From JAAYCI01 sp964369525 (GTDB lineage: Bacteria > Bacillota > Clostridia > Oscillospirales > Ruminococcaceae), in NCBI GenBank assembly GCA_964369525.1, contig CAYJEW010000045.1:1-16605 (forward strand): DNA of 16,605 nucleotides, given 5' to 3'. A program made the position numbers and the translations under genes. This document shows positions 1-5,603 of the stretch, piece by piece; the first letter of the stretch is position 1; every line of letters begins with the position of its first letter. Below the pieces are notes generated by a model. That model made no database searches. It was not told where the DNA came from and saw only the letters and a program-made list of their open reading frames with translations.

Positions 1-64
<64 letters not shown>

Positions 65-82
65 GTCGAATATCTCGACAAG

Positions 83-121
83 AAAAACGCCTTTTAGCTT
101 ATGCTAGAGGGCGTTTTTTTT
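83..121. terminator. Bidirectional rho-independent terminator between tRNA-Thr and trmO
   Basis: The arms AACGCCTTTTAGC and GCTAGAGGGCGTT pair with G-U wobbles around the loop TTAT. On the plus strand a run of eight T follows, which suits termination of the tRNA transcript. On the minus strand the hairpin is followed by TTTTTCTT, so it can also stop transcripts arriving from the convergent trmO gene. No better terminator is visible just after the trmO stop codon. Confidence 0.85.
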
Positions 122-220
122 AAAGTATTTTTCAATATAAAAATGGTTTTTAAGCTAATCATAAATCGGTTTTGAAAAAATCCCGCAACACAGCTGCCCT
201 TATATATATATAACCAGGCG

Positions 221-901
221 CTACAGCGGCGTAATATCCTGCACAGTTAGCAGGTTTTGTGCCACAGTAAACTCCACGTTAAAGCCGGCGTAGCTCATGC
301 CATACACCCGCTCGTCGCTTTGACGGTAGGGTGGGCGAGGGTCGTGCGAAAGTAGCTTAAGCAGTGGTGCGTGCTGGTGCTTTGGCAAGCGGTGTAGAAG
401 CTGCGGCGCTACCACAACCTCTAAAGAGGGCGCAGGCGGCTGGCTGGCAAAACCGCCGTTTGCATCTGGGTGGCTGTCGGTGTAGGGTAGGTATGGCTTA
501 ATGTCGTACACAGGCGTGCCGTGCATCATGTCAGCCCCAAGAATGTGTAACACAGGGCCCAGCGTTTTGTGCGCTTCTATGCGCTGCAGCTGTACCGACG
601 ATAACCCTATGGAGTTTGGCCTAAATGGCGAACGTGTGGCAAAAACCCCCATGCGCACATTGCCGCCCAGCCTTGGTGGGCGCACGGTGGGGCTGTAGGC
701 GGTGCGCTCGGCTTCGGAAAACCCCCATATAACCCATATGTGCGAGAACTCCTCCAGCCCACGCAGTGCGTCGAGGTTTTGAAACTGCGGCTCAAATACA
801 ATGCGCGCCTGCAATTCGCTCACAAGGCCGCTCTGGCGTGGTATGCCAAACTTTTCGGCAAAGTCGCTGTGTATGGTAGCAATTTTTTCTATAGATTTCA
901 T
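221..901 (-). CDS. trmO: tRNA (adenine(37)-N6)-methyltransferase TrmO (TsaA/YaeB family)
   Basis: This 226-residue protein is predicted to be a SAM-dependent beta-barrel methyltransferase. Its family N6-methylates t6A37 to m6t6A in tRNA-Thr. Visible family signatures are KFGIPRQ (17-23), PRLGG (76-80), GVFATRSPFRPNSIGL (85-100), HGTPVYDIKPYLPY (127-140) and the C-terminal DPRPPY (187-192) with YGMSYAGFNVEF (200-211). The reading frame extends far upstream, but the start at 901 is chosen because MKSIEKIATI aligns with the usual TrmO N terminus and a GGGGAG ribosome binding site lies 8 bases before the ATG. The upstream extension has no homology-like content. The gene is transcribed divergently from the radical SAM gene and converges on a tRNA-Thr(GGT) gene, which is its expected substrate. 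Its length matches the family. Confidence 0.95.
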   Translation of the reverse strand: MKSIEKIATIHSDFAEKFGIPRQSGLVSELQARIVFEPQFQNLDALRGLEEFSHIWVIWGFSEAERTAYSPTVRPPRLGGNVRMGVFATRSPFRPNSIGLSSVQLQRIEAHKTLGPVLHILGADMMHGTPVYDIKPYLPYTDSHPDANGGFASQPPAPSLEVVVAPQLLHRLPKHQHAPLLKLLSHDPRPPYRQSDERVYGMSYAGFNVEFTVAQNLLTVQDITPL

Positions 902-930
902 CGCAAGTGCTCCCCAGTGTTTTGATGGCT

Positions 931-943
931 TTATTATACCACA
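931..943 (-). promoter_or_regulatory. Extended -10 promoter element for trmO
   Basis: On the minus strand the sequence TGTGGTATAATAA contains a perfect TATAAT preceded by TGG, an extended -10 element. The -10 hexamer occupies 938 down to 933, about 32 bp before the trmO start codon. No good -35 is visible 17 bp upstream, which is tolerable for extended -10 promoters. The same 13 bases occur in inverted orientation at 1020-1032. Confidence 0.7.
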
Positions 944-1019
944 CATGCTACCGCGGCCTGCCTTATAGCAGTGCATTTTTTTATTGCAGGGCAACAAAAG
1001 ATGTATCACTTTGACGAAA

Positions 1020-1032
1020 TGTGGTATAATAA
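1020..1032 (+). promoter_or_regulatory. Extended -10 promoter element for the radical SAM gene
   Basis: TGTGGTATAATAA contains TATAAT at 1025-1030 preceded by TGG. A TTGACG at 1011-1016 is too close (8 bp) to serve as the -35 for this hexamer, so the promoter probably relies on the extended -10. The expected transcript starts near 1037, leaving a leader of about 58 bases before the ATG at 1095. Confidence 0.7.
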
Positions 1033-1094
1033 TATAGCAAAATGCCATATTTTGAGCGATGTGGAGCTTAGCACAGCAGAGGGAAGAAGGGTTT

Positions 1095-1976
1095 ATGAGG
1101 TATATCGGTAACATGTATCGTCCGCCGTCTGAGGCAGACAGCCTGCTAATACAGGTAACGCTGGGCTGCGCATGGAACAAATGCACATTCTGCACCATGT
1201 ACAGCGAAAAACCGTTTCGCATGCGCAAGCTAGAAGATGTGAAGCGCGACTTAGCCGAATGTGCACCACATGCGGCTTATTACAAACGCATATTTTTGTG
1301 CGATGGCAACGCCCTTGTGCTGCCACAAGAATATCTTGAGGATGTGTTACAAACCATACGCACCCTTTTCCCAAACCTGCAAGACGTGCGCGCATATGCC
1401 TCCAGCAAAGACATACTGCGCAAAAGCGAAGAGCAGCTAAAGCGCCTTGCACAGCTGGGGCTTGGCATGGTGTTCACAGGGCTGGAAAGCGGTAGCGATA
1501 AGGTGCTTACAGCGGTGCGCAAAGGCGAAAGCCGAGAAGATATGCAAAACGCCTCTAAAATGTTGCACAAAGCAGGCATAAAACAGAGCATTAGTATAAT
1601 CTCGGGGCTGGGCGGCCCACAACACTGGCAGGAACATATGCTACAAACAGCACAAGCGTTAAACGTTATGCAGCCGCAGTATCTGGGGCTTTTAGCGCTA
1701 ACGCCTCCATCGGCCATGGGCTACCCCGACGAAACCGAAGGCGGCCCACTGCAAGGCCCAAGCGAGCTACAGCAGCTGCAAGAACTTAAGCTGCTTTTAG
1801 AAAACCTACAGCTTAAAGATTGCCTGTTTAGCAGTGCGCATGTGTCCAACACATACCATGTGCGTGGCCAACTGCCGCAAGACAAAGCTCGCCTTTTGCA
1901 GCTAAGCGGCCAGCTTTTGGCAGACGCACAGCGCAGGCCAAACTCAAGAAGCGTATTTGTGCCTAAAGGTTTGTAA
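1095..1976 (+). CDS. Radical SAM protein of unknown substrate
   Basis: This 293-residue cytosolic enzyme should bind a 4Fe-4S cluster and cleave S-adenosylmethionine. The cluster motif is C25-x4-C30-x2-C33 (GCAWNKCTFC), the spacing seen in a family of short radical SAM proteins that carry GCxxNKCTFC, rather than the classical CxxxCxxC. Further conserved-looking elements are FLCDGNAL (67-74), GLESGSDKVL (129-138) and GLGG (171-174). The start at 1095 is preferred over an in-frame ATG at 1059 because GAAGAAGGG directly precedes it and MRYIGNMYRPPSEA resembles the start of relatives. No accessory SPASM, TRAM or B12 domain is visible, so the substrate cannot be inferred. It is divergent from trmO. 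The HD-domain gene follows 159 bp downstream with no obvious terminator between them. Confidence 0.88.
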   Translation: MRYIGNMYRPPSEADSLLIQVTLGCAWNKCTFCTMYSEKPFRMRKLEDVKRDLAECAPHAAYYKRIFLCDGNALVLPQEYLEDVLQTIRTLFPNLQDVRAYASSKDILRKSEEQLKRLAQLGLGMVFTGLESGSDKVLTAVRKGESREDMQNASKMLHKAGIKQSISIISGLGGPQHWQEHMLQTAQALNVMQPQYLGLLALTPPSAMGYPDETEGGPLQGPSELQQLQELKLLLENLQLKDCLFSSAHVSNTYHVRGQLPQDKARLLQLSGQLLADAQRRPNSRSVFVPKGL

Positions 1977-2135
1977 AATACAGTTGTAGTATGAGTTTCG
2001 GCAGCTAATTTATAGCATAAAGCAGGCGGTGCATTCATACTATGGCTATACACAACATATATTTTTCGCAAATAAGCACAACCATTTAAGCGGCCAAACC
2101 GTAAAAATAGGCCGTTCGTAAAGTGAGGTAAAACC

Positions 2136-2858
2136 ATGAGAGTTACATTTGAAGATATAAAAAATTCTGATGAGATAAAAACATATATTCGCCAGGCCGA
2201 TGCTTCGTTGCTGGCGCTTGGCTACACAGAGCACAGCTTTGCGCATGTAATGCGCTGTGCCGACCTTGCCAGCCGCTGGCTGCTGCAGCTTGGATATAGT
2301 GAACACGAGGCAGACCTTGCAAGAATTGCAGGCTATATGCATGATATAGGCAACCTTGTAAATCGTAGCGACCATGCACAAAGCGGTGCTGTTATAGCCT
2401 ACAGCATCTTGGCGCGCATGGGCATGCCGCCTGCCGATATTGCGGCGGTTGTTACCGCCATTGGCAACCACGACGAAGCCACTGCTGTACCGGTAAACAG
2501 CATTGCCGCGGCGCTGATACTGGCCGACAAAACCGACGTGCGCCGCAGCCGTGTGCGCAAAGAAAAAAGTGACGACCCTGAGCAGTTTGCAAGCCATGAC
2601 GAAGATGCGCTGCTGGCAATTCCGAAGTCGGTGTATTTTGATATACACGACCGTGTGAATTTTGCGGTAGAAAAGGCCAGCACATTGCTGGATGCCCAGC
2701 AGCGCTCGCTAACGCTCACGCTGGAAGTAAACACAAAAATATGCACACTTATGGACTATTTTGAAATATTTATGGACCGTATGCTGCTGTGCAGGCGCGC
2801 TGCTGAGTTTTTTGGCATGGAGTTCAAGCTGGTTATAAACGGCTCGGCACTTATGTAG
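2136..2858 (+). CDS. HD-domain metal-dependent phosphohydrolase-like protein
   Basis: This 240-residue soluble protein is predicted to be a metal-dependent phosphohydrolase of the HD superfamily. Candidate metal ligands are H37 (or H33), H69-D70 in YMHDIGN, H80, H112 in GNHDE and D131 in LADKTD, giving the full H...HD...H...H...D pattern. The C-terminal half (about 150-240) has no motif I recognise. A GTGAGG ribosome binding site sits 7 bases before the ATG. The leader between 1977 and 2135 holds an imperfect promoter candidate (TTCATA at 2034-2039 and TATATT at 2058-2063, 18 bp apart). It also holds an 8-bp inverted repeat (TAGTATGA at 1987-1994, TCATACTA at 2035-2042). The substrate is unknown: HD proteins of this size include nucleotide and nucleotide-second-messenger hydrolases. 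Confidence 0.85.
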   Translation: MRVTFEDIKNSDEIKTYIRQADASLLALGYTEHSFAHVMRCADLASRWLLQLGYSEHEADLARIAGYMHDIGNLVNRSDHAQSGAVIAYSILARMGMPPADIAAVVTAIGNHDEATAVPVNSIAAALILADKTDVRRSRVRKEKSDDPEQFASHDEDALLAIPKSVYFDIHDRVNFAVEKASTLLDAQQRSLTLTLEVNTKICTLMDYFEIFMDRMLLCRRAAEFFGMEFKLVINGSALM

Positions 2859-2867
2859 CGGCTGTAA

Positions 2868-2896
2868 TTGTTTTTTTATAGGCAAAGTGGTATACT
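2868..2896 (+). promoter_or_regulatory. Sigma-70-type promoter for the DtxR-family gene
   Basis: TTGTTT (2868-2873) and TATACT (2891-2896) are separated by 17 bp, and TGG before the hexamer makes it an extended -10. The expected transcript starts near 2903. That is only about nine bases before an in-frame ATG at 2912, which supports the downstream GTG at 2942 as the true start codon. Confidence 0.7.
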
Positions 2897-2941
2897 GGCA
2901 TTATTAATAGTATGAGCTCCAGTAAAAAAGGGGGAAAACGT

Positions 2942-3397
2942 GTGGCTTTAAGAAGGTCGGCAGAGGACTATCTAGAGGCGATGTATGTGCTTAAAAAAGA
3001 AAAAGGCGCTGTTCGCTCTATCGATATTGCGCACCACATGAATTATTCAAAACCCAGCGTAAGCCGAGCTGTAAACAACCTTAAAACCAGTGGCCATATA
3101 AACATGAGACCCGACGGCGAGCTTGTGTTTACTGCACTTGGCGAAAAAACCGCAAAAAATGTTTACGAGCGCCATACGCTGTTGGTAGAACTATTTATGG
3201 CCATAGGTGTGTCTAAAGAGGTTGCGGCCGACGACGCCTGCAATGTGGAACATGCACTTAGCGAAGAGACATTCGAATGCTTAAAGGTTGCACACAAAAA
3301 ATATGTAGAGGGCAGCTTGTTGCAGCAAAACATATTTGAAAAAGCAGATGATGACAAAGACGACAAAAAGAAAAAAAAGAAGAAAAAGAAAAACTAA
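2942..3397 (+). CDS. DtxR/MntR-family metal-dependent transcriptional regulator with Asp/Lys-rich tail
   Basis: This 151-residue repressor-like protein has an N-terminal winged helix (about 5-70, RSIDIA...YSKPSVSRAVNNL) and a metal-binding dimerisation domain (about 72-132). Ligand candidates by alignment with known members are D9 and E12 (as in MntR), H78, C100 (the position of the DtxR Cys), E103 and H104. This mixed set does not settle Mn versus Fe. The C-terminal SH3-like domain of DtxR is absent. The start is taken as GTG at 2942 because AAAGGGGG lies 7 bases upstream and MALRRSAEDYLEAMYVL matches the usual N terminus. An ATG at 2912 would add ten residues but has no ribosome binding site and lies at the predicted transcript start. 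The protein ends in an odd Asp/Lys-rich tail (about 135-151) encoded by A-rich DNA, with tandem TAA stops. Confidence 0.88.
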   Translation: MALRRSAEDYLEAMYVLKKEKGAVRSIDIAHHMNYSKPSVSRAVNNLKTSGHINMRPDGELVFTALGEKTAKNVYERHTLLVELFMAIGVSKEVAADDACNVEHALSEETFECLKVAHKKYVEGSLLQQNIFEKADDDKDDKKKKKKKKKN

Positions 3398-3400
3398 TAA

Positions 3401-3436
3401 AAACCCCCTCAAAGGCGTATGCTTTAGAGGGGGTTT
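3401..3436. terminator. Bidirectional terminator between the DtxR-family and EAL-HDOD genes
   Basis: The arms AAACCCCCTC-AAAG and CTTT-A-GAGGGGGTTT pair with one bulged base around the loop GCGTAT/GC. On the plus strand TTTATTATTATG follows. On the minus strand the sequence continues as TTTTTATTAG. The hairpin sits between two convergent genes and can stop both. Confidence 0.85.
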
Positions 3437-3463
3437 ATTATTATGTTTTCAAAGATAAACGGG

Positions 3464-4744
3464 CTATTCGGCAGGAGGTGCGTCCTCCTGCTGGGGGCGA
3501 TCTTCATCATTTAAAATTGAAAGCAGCTGCTGGTACCATATCAGTGCGTCCACAAAGGCGGTGCCTATAGCTTTTGGGTCTAGGTTGCGCTGTATCATTA
3601 GTATCGACACTTTGCCCCAGTCGGTGTGTTCGTATGCGTTTATAAGCTCCATTACGGGGTAAAGGGGACCGGCTTTGTCCACCAAAGCTTGCTGCACGCG
3701 TACGTCCAGCCCAAGCTCGGCCATGGCAGAGGCCATGGGCTGCTGCAAAATAACATCTAGCAACGAAAACAACCCAACAGTGAACAGCGCAGGCTGAAAA
3801 ACCCCAAGCTCGAATGCGCCTGCCAAATTCTCGGCAAATTTTGCACGTATTAGCGAAATGCGCGTAATCTCGCTGGGGCGGTCGTCGGCCATGCTTACCG
3901 ATATGGCCACGGTAGCCCAGCGGCGCATTTCCTGCTGGCCCAAAATTGCTACAGCATTTTGTATAGAGTCTACCTTGCGCGAAAGATTTACAGCACCGGA
4001 GTTTATAAACCGCAGTAGCGATATAGAAAGCGCAGGGTCGCGCGCAATTATGGTGGCCACTTCGTTAAGGTCAAAGTCTTCGGTGTTCACATCGCGCAAA
4101 AGTTGTAGCGCATTCACCTTCATTGGCGAGAGCGGGGTAGTGTTTTCGGTGATAGGCTGCGAATAAAATTGGCCGGCAAATAATGCGGTTTTTGTAGCTT
4201 CCGCAGTGGAAAGGCTGCTGTAAGAAGCGGTGGAGGGAACATCCTCAATAATAAGCTTCACATTAGGAAAATGTGCAGTCATGTTTTTTACAATGCCTTC
4301 TAGGCGCGGGTCTTTTTCGTTAACCACAAGGTACTGCACCAGCTCAAAAAACGGGCTTTGCATACCATTAAGCGGAAAAGCGTCCAGCGCAAGGCTGTAG
4401 CCCATCTCGCGCAGTTTAGAGCAGTGTTGTAGCAGGTCGGCTTCAGCGGGCAACCCGCCGGGAATGGAACACACCAGCCGCTCTGCCGGAATTTTGCGCA
4501 TAGAAGGCTCGCCGCGCATAAGCTGAAAGCGGTTAATGTCTACAAAAAGCGGTAGGTCAACCGAAAAAGGCTCCGGCCCAACCTGCTCAATAAGGTCTAG
4601 ACCCGGTGAAAGAAACCCCTCGTTGCGGCCTCGGAAATCGTTTTTAACGTTAAGCATCTTTTCAGCACTTTGGTTTACCAAGCGATAGCCATGCACGGCC
4701 ATGTTGGCGTCGAACAAAGGTACGGCCACAATAAAAATATTCAT
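3464..4744 (-). CDS. EAL-HDOD protein (YuxH/CdgJ-like) with non-catalytic EAL-like domain
   Basis: This 426-residue protein has an N-terminal EAL-like region (about 1-200) and a C-terminal HDOD domain (about 208-405). The first strand NIFIVAVPLFDAN and HGYRLV occupy the place where the family has VARQPIFD and YELLYR, so the EAL signature itself is lost. The glutamates and DDFG loop needed for c-di-GMP hydrolysis are also missing (LALDAFPL replaces it). The HDOD part is well conserved: LNEVATIIARDPALSISLLR, INSGAV, IQNAVAILGQQEMRRW and TVGLFSLLDVILQQPM. HDOD domains act in signalling without a known catalytic activity. The ATG at 4744 is preferred over one at 4762 because GCGGGGCT precedes it and the family N terminus begins there. 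The gene lies 110 bp downstream of the DUF1847 gene with no clear terminator between, so co-transcription is possible. Confidence 0.88.
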   Translation of the reverse strand: MNIFIVAVPLFDANMAVHGYRLVNQSAEKMLNVKNDFRGRNEGFLSPGLDLIEQVGPEPFSVDLPLFVDINRFQLMRGEPSMRKIPAERLVCSIPGGLPAEADLLQHCSKLREMGYSLALDAFPLNGMQSPFFELVQYLVVNEKDPRLEGIVKNMTAHFPNVKLIIEDVPSTASYSSLSTAEATKTALFAGQFYSQPITENTTPLSPMKVNALQLLRDVNTEDFDLNEVATIIARDPALSISLLRFINSGAVNLSRKVDSIQNAVAILGQQEMRRWATVAISVSMADDRPSEITRISLIRAKFAENLAGAFELGVFQPALFTVGLFSLLDVILQQPMASAMAELGLDVRVQQALVDKAGPLYPVMELINAYEHTDWGKVSILMIQRNLDPKAIGTAFVDALIWYQQLLSILNDEDRPQQEDAPPAE

Positions 4745-4854
4745 AACAGCCCCGCTTTTCACATTGTTTTTTTAGGTAAGAATATTTGAACATACACCGA
4801 TTGCCAGTAGCTGATGCCTTTTAATGTTTTGTTGCTGTGCTGTACGCTAGTGTA

Positions 4855-5496
4855 CTAATACTCGTATCCAGGTGTAAGACGAGCTTTAAAATAAACATTG
4901 GCGCAGTATACCGCCCCAATGGGATTGTGCGCAAGCACACGGTCTTTGCTTACAAGGGTGGTAACCATGGCGTTGGAATATTTGTAAAAAAGCGAGTCAT
5001 GCCCAACACACAGGCCAAATGCCACGTTAAGCTCGGTGTTTTGCTGGTTTAGAAGCTCTGCTTGTGCAATAGGGTTGCACATGGCTTCGTACTCGCCGTT
5101 TTTAAATTTATGCTCCTCCGGCACGCCAATACTTTCTTTGGAGATACCACCGGTTTTGCACACCACCGAAACAACCTCAAGCCCAAAATCACGGAAGATG
5201 CGGCTCACAACCGTAGCCTCTTCCATAAGCCCAAGGCAGAAACCAAGGCCTATTTTTTTGTATCCCATGCGCTTGCAAAACTCTACAGTTTCTTTAATGC
5301 GCGGCCAGCGGCAGTAGCCAAGAACTTCTATTTCCGAGGAGGCCACATGAAAAGCATGGTTCTCTTCCAACAGGTATTTTTGTTCTATCTCGCGGTTTAG
5401 CTCGCCCTCGCGCATGGGGCAGTTTTTTGGCCATTTGTCTTTGTTGCTCTCTCCGGTGTAGCAGGCAATAGCCTTGCAGTGTGCGCAGGTGTACAT
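4855..5496 (-). CDS. DUF1847 family cysteine-rich, probable metal-binding protein
   Basis: This 213-residue protein belongs to a family known mainly from anaerobes and annotated only as DUF1847. It carries eleven cysteines: C4 and C7 (CAHC), C12, C26 (KNCP), C62 (GYCRWPRI), C74, C87 (GFCLGLMEEA), C113 (VVCKTGG), C140 (MCNPIAQAELLN), C163 (GLCVGHDSLF) and C198. The conserved blocks suggest metal or Fe-S binding, but no reaction is established. The start at 5496 is chosen because GGGAGG lies 9 bases before it and MYTCAHC matches the family start. An upstream in-frame ATG at 5577 overlaps the -35 box of the gene's own promoter and cannot be the start of that transcript. It follows the c-di-GMP operon on the same strand but has an independent promoter. 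Confidence 0.9.
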   Translation of the reverse strand: MYTCAHCKAIACYTGESNKDKWPKNCPMREGELNREIEQKYLLEENHAFHVASSEIEVLGYCRWPRIKETVEFCKRMGYKKIGLGFCLGLMEEATVVSRIFRDFGLEVVSVVCKTGGISKESIGVPEEHKFKNGEYEAMCNPIAQAELLNQQNTELNVAFGLCVGHDSLFYKYSNAMVTTLVSKDRVLAHNPIGAVYCANVYFKARLTPGYEY

Positions 5497-5548
5497 AATA
5501 AAGAACCTCCCATAGGGTGTGGCCACCCGTACAATAAAATATATATTG

Positions 5549-5577
5549 ATTGTAACTTTAATCTGAGCGCTCGTCAA
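5549..5577 (-). promoter_or_regulatory. Promoter of the DUF1847 gene
   Basis: On the minus strand TTGACG (5577-5572) and TACAAT (5554-5549) are separated by exactly 17 bp. The expected transcript starts near 5542, giving a leader of about 46 bases to the ATG at 5496. It lies just beyond the stop codon of the upstream GNDEF-EAL gene. Confidence 0.75.
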
Positions 5578-5603
5578 TCATAAGCAATAGCACATGCGGT
5601 GCG

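Noticed and set aside
201..212. TATATATATATA run after trmO
   Set aside because: A short simple repeat of six units in AT-rich intergenic DNA. It has no further structure that points to a function.
1011..1030. TTGACG with TATAAT as a classical promoter for the radical SAM gene
   Set aside because: The spacer is only 8 bp. The TATAAT is better explained as an extended -10 element without this -35.
902..1228. Upstream extension of the trmO reading frame (109 additional codons)
   Set aside because: It runs through the divergent promoters and into the opposite gene, has no ribosome binding site at its start, and the family N terminus begins at 901.
2091..2114. CGGCC...GGCCG hairpin in the leader of the HD-domain gene
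   Set aside because: Five base pairs around a 14-base loop is weak, and no known riboswitch or attenuator pattern is visible.
3858..4166. 102-codon plus-strand reading frame opposite the EAL-HDOD gene
   Set aside because: It is a shadow of a well-supported gene and has no ribosome binding site or domain of its own. The same applies to the plus-strand frames opposite the GGDEF-EAL and NSS genes.
4842..4855. Near-palindrome GTACGCTAGTGTAC at the end of the DUF1847 gene
   Set aside because: Only the outer four bases pair cleanly, it has no T-run, and it overlaps the stop codon. It is not convincing as terminator or operator.
5497..5577. N-terminal extension of the DUF1847 protein from an ATG at 5577
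   Set aside because: The extension overlaps the -35 and -10 boxes of the gene's promoter, and the strong ribosome binding site belongs to the ATG at 5496.
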